Numbered from the stretch's first letter, positions 1-8,040 are shown. The stretch: DNA of 64,000 nucleotides from WHSW01 sp963729075 (GCA_963729075.1 CAVSMU010000019.1:97209-161208); one strand, 5' to 3'. Notes: generated by a model not told the origin, from the letters alone. Made by a program: numbers and translations.

Positions 1-156
1 GGTAAATGCGAGCACGAGCCCGGTGACCACGCCCAGCGGGCGGCGGCGCCCGCCGGTGACCCCGGCGCCGAGCACCGCGGGCAGCACCGGCAGCACGCAC
101 GGCGAGAGCGCCGTCGCCGCGCCGGCGACGAGCGCGAAGAGCATCAGCAGTACCAC
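1..156 (-). CDS. CcdA/DsbD-type cytochrome c biogenesis membrane protein, N-terminal part
   Basis: Only the first ~50 codons are in the window and the gene runs off the left edge. The reading frame gives a hydrophobic segment followed by GAATALSPCVLPVLPAVLGA and then a second hydrophobic stretch. TALSPCVLPVLP is the hallmark of the first membrane helix of CcdA/DsbD thiol-electron transporters, which carry reducing power across the membrane for cytochrome c or disulfide chemistry. The start is taken at GTG 156; ATG 144 is the alternative. An in-frame TAA lies upstream, so the gene is not longer at this end. The family call is good, but CcdA versus DsbD cannot be decided from this fragment. Confidence 0.75.
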   Translation of the reverse strand, partial: MVLLMLFALVAGAATALSPCVLPVLPAVLGAGVTGGRRRPLGVVTGLVLAFT

Positions 157-232
157 ACCGAGAGGGTCTTCCAGCGAGGTTAAGCGTTACTCAACGGCCC
201 GGCCGCCCGGCGGGTAGCGTGCGCGGGCGTAG

Positions 233-301
233 GCCTGCTACATCGACGGCGCGGTCGGCTCGGGCGAGCGCGCCGCGGCGGAGGTGCTCTCCCCGCTTTA
301 A
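233..301 (+). pseudogene. C-terminal remnant of a flavin monoamine oxidase
   Basis: Read in frame from a TAG at 230-232 to a TAA at 299-301, this gives CYIDGAVGSGERAAAEVLSPL. The pattern Y-x-[DE]-G-A-V-x-S-G-E-R-A-A-x-E-V-L is typical of the extreme C-terminus of flavin amine oxidases, where it closes the FAD site. Nothing upstream continues it, since the frame is stopped and the neighbour on the other strand is the CcdA-like gene. I read it as a leftover gene end whose DNA now supplies the promoter region of the next gene. Confidence 0.5.
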
Positions 302-309
302 GACGGGCC

Positions 310-321
310 TACAATCCGCAC
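310..321 (+). promoter_or_regulatory. Leaderless-type -10 box of the Lon-N-domain gene
   Basis: TACAAT at 310-315 is followed by exactly 6 nt and then the ATG at 322. With transcription starting about 7 nt after the -10 box, the mRNA would begin at the start codon. No Shine-Dalgarno sequence is present. Confidence 0.5.
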
Positions 322-969
322 ATGGACGGCGATGCCGTCGAACTTCCGATCTTCGAGCTTCCGCTCGTGCTGCTGCCGGGCGAGCTTCTCCCGCTCCACA
401 TCTTCGAGGATCGCTACAAGCGAATGATCGCTCGTTGCCTCGAGGACGGCGAGCCGTTCGGGGTCGTCTTCCGCGACACGGACGGCGGCGCCCGTCGGGT
501 CGGCTGCGAGGCTCGCGTGACCGAGGTGACCGAGCGATTCGCCGACGGGCGGCTCAACATCGTCGTCACCGGGGAGCGACCGTTCAAGGTCCTGGACCGC
601 TTCGAGGCCTCGGAGTTCCCCTCCGGCGAGGTCGAGCCTGTCGAGACCATCGGCGACGAGGCCGAAGAGGACGACACCAAGGCGGACGGGGCGACCTCCG
701 CCCGCGAGGCTTTCGCCGACCTGGTCGAGAAGGTCGGCGGCGAGAAACCGGACCGCGCCGCGCTCGATGCGCTGGACTCGTACGGCATCGCCTCCCGGGT
801 CGAGCTGCCGCCGGACACCAAGCAGCGGCTGCTCGAGCTGCGCTCGGAGGGCGAGCGGATGACGATTCTCGCCAGAGCGCTCGGCACCCTCGTCGACACC
901 GTCGAGCGCTCTCGTGAGATCGCCGAGCGCGCGCGGATGAACGGCAAGATCGTCGTCGGCGATCTGTAG
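322..969 (+). CDS. LON peptidase substrate-binding (N-terminal) domain protein
   Basis: A 215-aa stand-alone Lon N-domain protein without the AAA+ or protease domains. The start VELPIFELPLVLLPGELLPL followed by HIFEDRYKRMI is the family signature, and GRLNIVVTGERPFKVL belongs to the same beta-barrel. Residues ~105-130 are an acidic linker. The C-terminal half is helical and ends in RARMNGKIVVGDL. Such proteins are widespread in actinobacteria and probably bind unfolded peptide segments, but no specific partner is known to me. The start ATG 322 fits both the family N-terminus and the -10 box just upstream. It converges with ggt, with 17 nt between the two stops. Confidence 0.88.
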   Translation: MDGDAVELPIFELPLVLLPGELLPLHIFEDRYKRMIARCLEDGEPFGVVFRDTDGGARRVGCEARVTEVTERFADGRLNIVVTGERPFKVLDRFEASEFPSGEVEPVETIGDEAEEDDTKADGATSAREAFADLVEKVGGEKPDRAALDALDSYGIASRVELPPDTKQRLLELRSEGERMTILARALGTLVDTVERSREIAERARMNGKIVVGDL

Positions 970-986
970 ACCAGGCGTCAGCCCGA

Positions 987-2492
987 CTAGACCGCCGCCA
1001 CGGCGCCGCCGCGGCGGGGGTCGCCGGCGCCGCGCAACCTGCCGCTGAGCGGGTCGCGGGCGACCGCGTGCACACCGCCGAAGAAGACGTTTCGGTCCGG
1101 CCAGCGGAAGACCTCGTAGCCGCGCCGCTCGAGCCGCCCGAGCGCCGCCTCGTCGATCCCGGGCTCCGACTGCACCGACCCGGCCTCGAAGTGCACCCGG
1201 GGGGCGATCACCGCGGCCGAGATGTCGAGCCCGTCGTCGACGAGGCGGACGATCGTCTGCAGGATCGCCGAGCGGATCCGGTTCGAGCCACCGCTCCCCA
1301 GACCGACCTCGAGCTCGCCCCCGCGCAGCACAACGGTCGGCGACATCATCGACGGCATCCGCCTGCCCTTGATGTGGCGGTGGAACCCGTGCGGATTGAG
1401 GTCCTCCTCGCCGAGCATGTTGTTGACGTGGACGCCGGTCCCGGGGACGATCAGGCCCGAGCCGGTGCCGTTGGAGCAGGTGACGGTCGCGCATCGTCCG
1501 TCGCCGTCGACGGCGGTGATGTGCGTGGTGGAACCGAGCCGATCGGCGGCGGCCCGCAGCCGGTCCGGCTCGAGGAACTCGTCGGCGAAGCCGGGCTCGT
1601 AGAGCCCGTCGAGGAACTCCTCGGTTCGCGCCCGCTGGGCCGCCTCCATCGCCGCGACCAACTCCTCCGTGCTCGCAACCCCGCGGCGGTCGAGCAGCTC
1701 GAGGGCGTAGGCGATCAGGATGCCGCCGGACGACGGCGGCGGGTTGGTGAGCACCTCGCGGTCGCGAAACCGCGCCGGAACCGGCCGGCGCAGCACCGGC
1801 TCGTAGGCGTCGAGATCGGCGCGACCGAGGGTCCCGCCGCGCTCGATCACCCAGTCGGAGATCGCCGCCGCGACCTCGCCCCGGTAGAAGGGCTCCGATC
1901 CCTCGCTGCCCAGCCGCTCGAGCCCGTCGCCGAGATCCGGGTACACGAACCGGTCGCCCTCGCGCAGCAGGTCGCCGCCCGGCGCATAGATCGCGGCGCC
2001 TTCGGGGGTGTGGGTCAGGATCGGCTCCAGGATTGCGAGGAAGTAGGCCTGCTCGGAGTTGACAGCGTGGCCGTCGCGTGCGAGCCGCGCGGCGGGCGCC
2101 GCGAGCTCGGCGAGCGGCGCCGACCCGAAGCGCTCCAGCGCCGCCTCGAGGCCCGCCGGCGTGCCGGGCACGCCGCACGATGCGGCGCCGACGTGGAAGA
2201 CCTGCGGCGACTCGGGCGTGAAGTAGACGGGGATGGGAACCAGGTCGGCGGCGCGCGGCGTGCCGTCGGCGCCCGGCACGGCGACGAAGAAGTCGAGCAC
2301 GACGTTCTCATCGCCGGCGTGAACGAGCATGTAGCCGCCGGCGCCCAAACCCGTGAGCGGACTCTCGGTGACGAAGGACGTCAACACCGCGGCCACGGCC
2401 GCGTCGACCGCGTTGCCGCCCTCGCGCAGGAACCGCGCACCCGCCTCCGCGGTCAACGGATGCCCTGCAGCGACCACGCCGCCCGAGCTCAT
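987..2492 (-). CDS. ggt: Gamma-glutamyltransferase (Ntn-hydrolase)
   Basis: A 501-aa member of the gamma-glutamyltranspeptidase family, which cleaves or transfers the gamma-glutamyl group of glutathione-like substrates. It begins VVAAGHPLTAEAGARFLREG and continues GGNAVDAAVAA, as family members do. The autoprocessing site is STTHITAVD near residues 321-329, so Thr322 should become the N-terminal nucleophile of the small subunit. SNGTGSGLIVPGTGVHVNNM is the oxyanion/binding region. There is no signal peptide and the protein is shorter than secreted enterobacterial enzymes, so it is probably cytosolic. ATG 2492 is 7 nt from a TAGGCT box, implying its own leaderless promoter just after ftsZ. Confidence 0.93.
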   Translation of the reverse strand: MSSGGVVAAGHPLTAEAGARFLREGGNAVDAAVAAVLTSFVTESPLTGLGAGGYMLVHAGDENVVLDFFVAVPGADGTPRAADLVPIPVYFTPESPQVFHVGAASCGVPGTPAGLEAALERFGSAPLAELAAPAARLARDGHAVNSEQAYFLAILEPILTHTPEGAAIYAPGGDLLREGDRFVYPDLGDGLERLGSEGSEPFYRGEVAAAISDWVIERGGTLGRADLDAYEPVLRRPVPARFRDREVLTNPPPSSGGILIAYALELLDRRGVASTEELVAAMEAAQRARTEEFLDGLYEPGFADEFLEPDRLRAAADRLGSTTHITAVDGDGRCATVTCSNGTGSGLIVPGTGVHVNNMLGEEDLNPHGFHRHIKGRRMPSMMSPTVVLRGGELEVGLGSGGSNRIRSAILQTIVRLVDDGLDISAAVIAPRVHFEAGSVQSEPGIDEAALGRLERRGYEVFRWPDRNVFFGGVHAVARDPLSGRLRGAGDPRRGGAVAAV

Positions 2493-2505
2493 GCGCTCCA
2501 GCCTA
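2493..2505 (-). promoter_or_regulatory. Leaderless-type -10 box of ggt
   Basis: On the minus strand TAGGCT (2505-2500) is followed by 7 nt and the ATG of ggt at 2492. It lies in the 29-nt gap between the ftsZ stop and the ggt start, so ggt need not depend on ftsZ read-through. Confidence 0.5.
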
Positions 2506-2521
2506 AGCGCGAGGGCGGCTG

Positions 2522-4036
2522 CTAGCGGCCGGGAACGTACTCGGGTACGTCGAGCTCGAGATCCCGCGGGCGCGACTCGAAGCTCTTCGCCGTGCCGGCG
2601 CGGCGCTCGGCCGGGCGACGGGATGAGGTATGTGCGGTGCCGGTCGGGCGCGGCTCGGCGGCGGTCGATCCGTCGGCGCGGCGGGCGCGCCCGTCGAAGC
2701 GGGTCGCGATCACCGTGATCCAGACCTCGTCGTCGACCGACTCGTCGATGTTGGCGCCGAAGATGATGTTCGCCTCCGGGTGGGCGGCCTCCTGGACCAC
2801 CTTCGCGGCCTCCGAGACCTCGAGCAGAGAGAGGTCGGAGCCGCCGGTGATCGACAGCAGGATCGAGCGGGCGCCGTCCACGGAGGTCTCCAGAAGTGGC
2901 GAGGAGACCGCGCTCTCGGCCGCGCGAACGGCGCGATTGTCGCCCGAGCCCATGCCGATCCCGAGCAGCGCCTGCCCGGCGTCGCGCATCGTCGTGCGCA
3001 CGTCGGCGAAGTCGAGGTTGATCATCCCGGGGAGGGTGATCAGCTCGGAGATCCCCTGCACGCCCTGGCGCAGGACGTCGTCGGCGACCTGGAACGCCTC
3101 CATCATCGTGGTGGTCTTCGCGAGGACGGTCAGCAGGCGCTCGTTCGGGACGACGATCAGCGTGTCCACCTCGCCGCTGAGCGCCTCGATCCCGTCGTTG
3201 GCCTGGGTGCTGCGCCGCGAGCCCTCGAACCGGAACGGCTTGGTGATGATGCCCACCGTGAGCGCACCGACGTCGCGAGCGAGGCGCGCGATCACCGGCG
3301 TCGCGCCGGTGCCCGTGCCCCCGCCGGCGCCGGCCGTGACGAAGACCATGTCCGATCCCTTGAGCAACCGCTTGATCTTGTCCTGCTCCTCGAACGCCGC
3401 CTTGTAACCGAGCGCCGGGTTCGACCCGGCGCCGAGGCCGCGCGCCATGCCGCTGCCGAGGTGGACCGTGACGTCGGCGGTCGACTGCTGCAGCGACTGA
3501 AGGTCGGTGTTGATGGCCATGAACTCGACCCCCGGGACACCGGCCTCGACCATCCGGTTGATCGCGTTGACCCCGGCGCCGCCGATGCCCACGACGCGGA
3601 TCACCGGGGCGTGCGCCTGCGGCTCGCCGGCGTAGGAGACCGCGCCACCGTACCGCGGCTCCTCGCGGCCGTACGCCGGCCCCTCGACGTCGAGGCTGTC
3701 GTCGGTGAACACGCGGCTGAGCCGCTCCTTGGCCCGAGGTGGCTCGTCCTCGAGGCGGTAGGCGCGCACCCGCTCGGGATCGGGCCCCGACGGGCCCTCG
3801 GACTCCTGGCTCTGGTCGAACGGCGCAGCCCCCTGCTCGGAAGCACGCGGCCCCGGCGGGGCCGGCTCGGGCGGCGGTGGTGGTGGCGCCTGCCGGCGCA
3901 TCACGCTCGTCTCCTCCTCGGGCGGCGGCTGCTCCGAGCGCCCCGGCGCCTCGGGCGGGTCGTCCGGCTCGACGGTCGAGCGGAAGAGGTCGGCGAGCGG
4001 GCCCTCGCGCATGCTGGCCCGCTTACGACGCGCCAT
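2522..4036 (-). CDS. ftsZ: Cell division GTPase FtsZ with a ~143-aa N-terminal extension
   Basis: The tubulin-like core starts near residue 144 (PVIRVVGIGGAGVNAINRM) and is canonical. The tubulin signature GGGTGTG is at ~238-244, and the catalytic T7 loop reads NLDFADVRTTM. Polymers of this GTPase form the division ring. The C-terminus has a variable linker and a short conserved tail, DVPEYVPGR. The first ~143 residues are unusual: proline- and acid-rich, including PPPPPPEPAPPGP, with no likely domain. FtsZ normally starts within a few dozen residues of the core. No good start codon lies near the core, and ATG 4036 overlaps the parA 3' end by 14 nt, which supports the long form and co-translation with parA. 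No dcw division genes are nearby. Confidence 0.93.
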   Translation of the reverse strand: MARRKRASMREGPLADLFRSTVEPDDPPEAPGRSEQPPPEEETSVMRRQAPPPPPPEPAPPGPRASEQGAAPFDQSQESEGPSGPDPERVRAYRLEDEPPRAKERLSRVFTDDSLDVEGPAYGREEPRYGGAVSYAGEPQAHAPVIRVVGIGGAGVNAINRMVEAGVPGVEFMAINTDLQSLQQSTADVTVHLGSGMARGLGAGSNPALGYKAAFEEQDKIKRLLKGSDMVFVTAGAGGGTGTGATPVIARLARDVGALTVGIITKPFRFEGSRRSTQANDGIEALSGEVDTLIVVPNERLLTVLAKTTTMMEAFQVADDVLRQGVQGISELITLPGMINLDFADVRTTMRDAGQALLGIGMGSGDNRAVRAAESAVSSPLLETSVDGARSILLSITGGSDLSLLEVSEAAKVVQEAAHPEANIIFGANIDESVDDEVWITVIATRFDGRARRADGSTAAEPRPTGTAHTSSRRPAERRAGTAKSFESRPRDLELDVPEYVPGR

Positions 4037-4808
4037 TCGTCAGAACCTCCTGGGCCAGCGCCCGGTAGTAGTCGGCGGCGTTGCCCTTCGGATCGTACTT
4101 CAGCACGCTCGCCCCGCGGACTGGCGCCTCAGCGAACTTGATCGCCTTGCGGATCCGCGACTTGAAGACCAGCTCCCCGAAGTTCTCCTCGAGGATCTCG
4201 ACCGCCTCCTTGGCGTGCACGGTGCGCGAGTCGAGCATCGTCGGCAGGATGCCCTCGATCTTGACCCTCGGATTGAGGTTCTCACGGATCATCTCGAGCG
4301 TGTTCTGGAGCTGCAGGAGGCCCCGCATCGACAGGTACTCGCACTGGACCGGAACGATCACCTTGTCCGACGCGGTCAGCGCGTTGATCGTCAACAGCCC
4401 GAGGCTCGGCGGGGTGTCGATGCAGACGAAGTCGTAGTCGTCGGTTACGGCCGCCAGTGCCTTCTCGAGCGATCGCTCGCGCCCGATCTGCATCGACATC
4501 GCGATCTCCGCCCCCGCGAGGTCGATCGAGGCAACGGCGATGTCGATTTCGCGTTCCTGGATCACCTGACGGATCGGGATGTGGTGGACGAGGACGTCGA
4601 ACATCGACTGCTCGACCTTGTCGGGATCGATCCCCTGGCTCATCGTCAGGTTCCCCTGCGGGTCGAGGTCGATGCAGAGCACGTCGTGGCCCGACTCGGC
4701 GAAGGCGACCGCCAGGTTGAGGGTGGTCGTCGTCTTTGCGACGCCGCCCTTCTGGTTGGCGAACGAGATCACCTGCGCGCGGCGCTCGGGCTCCTCCTCG
4801 GCGCTCAC
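4023..4808 (-). CDS. ParA/Soj-type partition ATPase (core domain)
   Basis: A deviant Walker ATPase. ISFANQKGGVAKTTTTLNLA carries the KGGVAKTT P-loop with its signature lysine, followed by LCIDLDPQGNLTMSQG and VCIDTPPSLGLLTINAL (Walker A' and B). Such ATPases position chromosomes or protein complexes by ATP-dependent DNA binding. The GTG at 4808 is where the longest frame with a normal start begins, but coding signal clearly continues upstream through an acidic Pro/Ala/Glu-rich region that needs one frame change (4809-5205). No parB is in the window. The 14-nt overlap with ftsZ suggests the pair acts together, possibly in division-site placement; that role is inference. Confidence 0.9.
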   Translation of the reverse strand: MSAEEEPERRAQVISFANQKGGVAKTTTTLNLAVAFAESGHDVLCIDLDPQGNLTMSQGIDPDKVEQSMFDVLVHHIPIRQVIQEREIDIAVASIDLAGAEIAMSMQIGRERSLEKALAAVTDDYDFVCIDTPPSLGLLTINALTASDKVIVPVQCEYLSMRGLLQLQNTLEMIRENLNPRVKIEGILPTMLDSRTVHAKEAVEILEENFGELVFKSRIRKAIKFAEAPVRGASVLKYDPKGNAADYYRALAQEVLTNGAS

Positions 4809-5205
4809 CGCCCCGGGGATTCCCGGGGCCCGGGTCGGCTTGATCGCCTGGCTGGCGGTGATCCGGAGCTCGTCGTCGGGCTGCGGCTCGGGAACCGCGG
4901 GCGGATTGGCCGGCGCTCGCTCCGGGGCGCGCTCGGGCGCCGGCTGCCTCAGGCGCCGGCTCCTCGGGCGCCGCGGCCACGGGCTCCTCGGCCGGGAGCG
5001 GCGTCTCCGGCGGGTCCTCGGACACGGCCTCCTGCGCGTTCGGCCGGGCCTCGACCGGTTCCTCGAGCGCCGGCTCCTCGAAGACGGGTTCGGGCGGCTC
5101 CGGAGGGCCGCCGCCGCTCCCCGGTCCCTCGTCGTTCACCGGGGCGGCCTCACGGGCCCCCCACCGATCGTCGTTTGACCGCGTTCCGCGGTTGAAAAGT
5201 CCCAT
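4809..5205 (-). other. Frameshifted N-terminal extension of the ParA-like protein
   Basis: From ATG 5205 one frame reads MGLFNRGTRSNDDRWGARE and then a run of Glu/Pro/Ala-rich residues as far as about 4935. The ParA frame then continues in the same style (PAPERAPERAPANPP, then DDELRITASQAIKPTRAPGI) straight into the core. One base too many, somewhere about 4925-4955 in a run of GCC/GGC triplets, would explain the break. If joined, the extension is ~132 residues. It is either a sequencing or assembly error in a GC-rich stretch or a real mutation. An alternative is that translation restarts at GTG 4808 and the upstream piece is a separate short product. Confidence 0.6.
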
Positions 5206-5257
5206 ACGTTCGCGACTATTCGCACGCGGTGGTGCCTTTCCTGCGTCTGCAACTTGA

Positions 5258-5272
5258 AATGATCGGGGCATC
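5258..5272 (+). promoter_or_regulatory. Possible leaderless -10 box ahead of arsA1, with ATC as first codon
   Basis: AATGAT (5258-5263) has the conserved A2 and T6 of the -10 motif. Six nt later lies ATC (5270-5272), in frame with the ArsA-like gene and exactly where family members begin (x-x-LLDKRLVIVTGKGG). Confidence 0.35.
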
Positions 5273-5296
5273 CGCGGCCTGCTCGACAAGCGGCTG

Positions 5297-6205
5297 GTGA
5301 TCGTCACCGGCAAGGGGGGCGTGGGCAAGTCCACGGTGGCCCTCGCCCTCGCCCTGGCGGCCGCGCGCCGCGGCAAGCGGACGATCCTCTGCGAGGTCTC
5401 CGCCCAGGAGCACCTCTCGCGCGTCTTTCACCGCGCCGAGGTCGGCTTCCACGAGGTCGAGATGGCCGAGAACCTCTGGGCGATCTCGATCGACCCGGAC
5501 GAGTCGCTGCGCGAGTACGTCCTGCTCCAGCTGAAGGTCAAGGCGATGCGCGACCTGCTGTTCAAGTCGCGGATCTTCACCTACCTCGCCGCGGCCACAC
5601 CGGGGCTCAAGGAGCTCGTGACGATCGGCAAGATCTGGGAGCTCGCGCTCGAGGACCGCAAGGTAAAGCAGGGCCGCAACTACGACCTCGTGATCGTCGA
5701 CGCGCCGGCGACCGGGCACGGCGTCGGGTTCCTGCAGACGCCGCGGACGTTCGCCAACGTCGCCCGCGTCGGGCCGATCCGCCAGCAGGCGGAGATCCTC
5801 GACAAGTTCATCCGCAACCGCAAGCGCACCGGGATGGCGGTCGTCACCCTGCCGGAGGAGATGCCGGTCAACGAGACCGCGAAGCTCGAGCGCGATCTGG
5901 CGTCCGAGGTCGGGGTGCAGGTGAGCCGGATCTTCTGCAACGGGCTCTACCCGGAGCGCTTCCCCGAGGAAGAAGCCGGCGCCCTGATCGAGCTCGCCGC
6001 CGAGCGCGAGGGGGCCGTCCGGGTGGCGTGTCGCGCGGCGGCCTCGGAGAGCCGCCGGGCGCGGGCGGAGCGCGAGCAGCTCGCGCGGCTGGAGGAGCTC
6101 ACCGAGGCCCCGGTGACGACGCTTCCGTTCCTGTTCGAGCCTGAGCTCGGGGTCGAGGAGATCGGCGTGCTGGCGGACGAGGTGGCGGACGAGGTCGCGG
6201 TCTGA
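5297..6205 (+). CDS. ArsA/Get3-like ATPase, first of a tandem pair
   Basis: A SIMIBI-class ATPase: VIVTGKGGVGKSTVALALAL is the P-loop with its signature lysine, and DLVIVDAPATGHGVGFLQTP is the switch II region characteristic of ArsA/Get3. The protein is 302 aa from GTG 5297. That start cuts the family's normal first residues (LLDKRLVIVTGKGG). The frame stays open upstream to a TGA at 5255 with no ATG, GTG or TTG, so the true start may be ATC 5270 or a CTG at 5279/5282. Actinobacteria such as Mycobacterium carry a similar pair (Rv3679/Rv3680), thought to act together as a Get3-like system. No arsenite pump gene is nearby. The stop overlaps the next start (TGATG), implying coupled translation. 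Confidence 0.9.
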   Translation: MIVTGKGGVGKSTVALALALAAARRGKRTILCEVSAQEHLSRVFHRAEVGFHEVEMAENLWAISIDPDESLREYVLLQLKVKAMRDLLFKSRIFTYLAAATPGLKELVTIGKIWELALEDRKVKQGRNYDLVIVDAPATGHGVGFLQTPRTFANVARVGPIRQQAEILDKFIRNRKRTGMAVVTLPEEMPVNETAKLERDLASEVGVQVSRIFCNGLYPERFPEEEAGALIELAAEREGAVRVACRAAASESRRARAEREQLARLEELTEAPVTTLPFLFEPELGVEEIGVLADEVADEVAV

Positions 6206-7356
6206 TGGCCGGCGTCGCCGAGCTGCTCGAGGGAAAGCGGGTCTGCATCTGCGCGGGCTCCGGGGGGGTCGGCAAGACGACGACCTCGGCCGCGATCGCC
6301 GCCGGGATGGCGGCCCGAGGCCTGAAGGTCGCGGTCCTGACCATCGATCCCGCGAAGCGACTGGCCGACTCGCTCGGCCTCCCGGAGCTCGGCAATACCG
6401 AGCGCCAGGTCGACCCCGCCCTGTTCGCCGAGGCGGGGGTCGATCCGGGCGAGGGCGAGCTCTGGGCGATGATGCTCGACTCCAAGCAGACGTTCGACGA
6501 GGTCGTCCGCAAGCATGCCCCGGACGAGGAGACGCGCGATCAGATCCTCTCCAACCGGATCTACGAGCAGCTCTCGAACGCGCTCGCCGGCTCGCAGGAA
6601 TACATGGCGATGGAGAAGCTGTTCGAGATCCACGCCGAGGACCGCTACGACCTCCTCGTCCTCGACACGCCCCCGAGCCGCGACGCGCTCGACTTCCTCG
6701 ACGCGCCGAAGCGCCTGACGCAGTTCATCGAGGGCCGGGCGCTGCAGGTGTTCACCCGGCCCGCCGGGTTCGGAATGAAGCTCTTCGGCCGCGGGACGTC
6801 GATGATGTTCTCGATCCTGCGGCGGATCACCGGCGTGAACCTGCTCGAGGACCTGGCGGAGTTCTTCCAGGCGTTCAGCGGCATGGTCGACGGCTTCCGC
6901 GAGCGGGCACGGCGCGTCAACGAGCTGCTCGCCGACGATCAGACGAGCTTCCTGGTCGTCTGCGCGCCCCAGGGCGAGCCGATCTCCGAGGCGGTCTACT
7001 TCCACCGCAAGCTCGTCGAGGCGGAGCTGCCGTTCGGCGGCGTGATCGTCAACAAGGTGCACTACGGGTGGGACCTCCCCGACGATCCGGGCGCGCTCAC
7101 CGACGAGCTCGCCGAGGCGCTCAGCGACGCGGACCTCGCCCACCGCGTGGTTGCGAACCTCGCCGACTACGCCGCGCTGTCGGCCCGCGACCACCACAAC
7201 GTCGAGCACCTCGCGGCGGAGATTCGAACGCGTGCGGTGATCCAAGTCCCATACCTCGACGAGGACGTGCACGACCTCACCGGCCTGATGGAGATCAACC
7301 GCTACCTGTTCGCGTCCGGCAGCGAGGAACGGGCCGCGATCGCCACCTCGGTGTAA
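6205..7356 (+). CDS. ArsA/Get3-like ATPase, second of a tandem pair
   Basis: A 383-aa partner of the preceding gene. VCICAGSGGVGKTTTSAAIA is a P-loop in which SGGVGKTT replaces KGGVGKST, so the first lysine of the deviant Walker motif is Ser here. This asymmetry between partners is also what one sees in actinobacterial pairs. DLLVLDTPPSRDALDFLDAP is the switch II region. A hydrophobic, Met/Phe-rich middle (FGMKLFGRGTSMMFSILRRI) could bind a client helix. Likely role: a heterodimeric targeting or stress ATPase; clients are unknown. ATG 6205 overlaps the upstream TGA by one base. Confidence 0.9.
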   Translation: MAGVAELLEGKRVCICAGSGGVGKTTTSAAIAAGMAARGLKVAVLTIDPAKRLADSLGLPELGNTERQVDPALFAEAGVDPGEGELWAMMLDSKQTFDEVVRKHAPDEETRDQILSNRIYEQLSNALAGSQEYMAMEKLFEIHAEDRYDLLVLDTPPSRDALDFLDAPKRLTQFIEGRALQVFTRPAGFGMKLFGRGTSMMFSILRRITGVNLLEDLAEFFQAFSGMVDGFRERARRVNELLADDQTSFLVVCAPQGEPISEAVYFHRKLVEAELPFGGVIVNKVHYGWDLPDDPGALTDELAEALSDADLAHRVVANLADYAALSARDHHNVEHLAAEIRTRAVIQVPYLDEDVHDLTGLMEINRYLFASGSEERAAIATSV

Positions 7357-7547
7357 GGGCGTCGCACCGAGCGGTCGATTGGGTCCGCATAACGGACTGA
7401 ATCTGCGGCTCGCGGTAGATTCGACTCGCCGGGCGGAGGTGGCGTGCGGTCCCAGCCGAAGCGTCGCGCATGCGCTGGTCGGGCAGGTAGCGGTGGGCAG
7501 CGCCGTCAGGGCGGGGGCCGCGCCGTCGACGCCAAACACATGGCGGG

Positions 7548-7570
7548 TTTCGGTCGTATAGCGACCGAAA
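7548..7570. terminator. Perfect 9-bp hairpin between convergent genes
   Basis: TTTCGGTCG (7548-7556), loop TATAG, CGACCGAAA (7562-7570). It starts 9 nt past the GNAT stop on the minus strand and lies 190 nt after the arsA2 stop, so it probably ends the GNAT transcript and may work in both directions. There is no long T-run beyond the T's in the stem. The rest of the 222-nt gap shows nothing recognisable. Confidence 0.5.
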
Positions 7571-7578
7571 GTCGCCAC

Positions 7579-8040
7579 TCACCGGTCGAGGGTCTTCGAG
7601 TAACGAACGGATCGTGCTGCGGTGTCGCTGTAACCAAGCGACCGGTAGAGCGCGTGCGCCGCGTCGCGTTCGCACCGGCGCCCACTCGACACCTCCGTGA
7701 CCGAACAACCCCACGCACGAGCGACACCCTCAGCGGCGGCGATCAGCTCCGTGGCGACTCCGGTACGGCGCGCGGTTGAGCTCACTACGAGTGCCGTGAT
7801 TCGCGCGAAGGCGTCGCCCTCGGCGAGCCGGGGGATCCGATGTAGCGCGACGAGGCCGCTCCGACCGTCACCAGTCACGAGCACCCGATCCTCAGCGGTG
7901 GCCGAGTCCAGGCGCTCGCGCACGGCCGTGGGCGACGCCGGGTAACCGAGCTCTCCAAGCAGCTCGGAGATCGCCTCGGCATCGGCCGCTGTCGCCTCAC
8001 GGACCTCCACCCCGCCAGCATTGTCCTGATCCGGTCCCAT
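7579..8040 (-). CDS. GNAT-family N-acetyltransferase
   Basis: 153 aa with the GNAT fold order: VREATAADAEAISELLGELG (strand 1 and helix 1), LVALHRIPRLAEGDAFARIT, then motif A, ITALVVSSTARRTGVATELI, where RRTGVA matches the acetyl-CoA pyrophosphate loop (R/Q-x-x-G-x-A). YRSLGYSDTAARSVRYSKTL is motif B with the usual tyrosine. It transfers an acetyl group from acetyl-CoA to an amine; the substrate cannot be predicted. The stretch after motif A (SSGRRCERDAAHALYRSLGY) is also typical. Confidence 0.88.
   Translation of the reverse strand: MGPDQDNAGGVEVREATAADAEAISELLGELGYPASPTAVRERLDSATAEDRVLVTGDGRSGLVALHRIPRLAEGDAFARITALVVSSTARRTGVATELIAAAEGVARAWGCSVTEVSSGRRCERDAAHALYRSLGYSDTAARSVRYSKTLDR

Noticed and set aside
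1068..2525. Long plus-strand open frames opposite ggt, ftsZ, rpoD, egtB, the LigD region and others
   Set aside because: In DNA this GC-rich, antisense frames stay open by chance. They are Arg/Gly/Pro/Ala-rich, have no domains and mirror a recognised gene.
2522..4036. CetZ or tubulin-like non-division FtsZ homologue
   Set aside because: The GTPase core, T7 loop and C-terminal tail are those of normal FtsZ; only the N-terminal extension is odd.
5297..7356. Arsenic resistance operon
   Set aside because: Two ArsA-like ATPases but no ArsB, Acr3, ArsC or ArsR. The tandem actinobacterial Get3-like type fits better.
7357..7547. A tRNA or small RNA in the gap after arsA2
   Set aside because: No cloverleaf or T-loop sequence could be found. 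Only the hairpin at 7548-7570 stands out.
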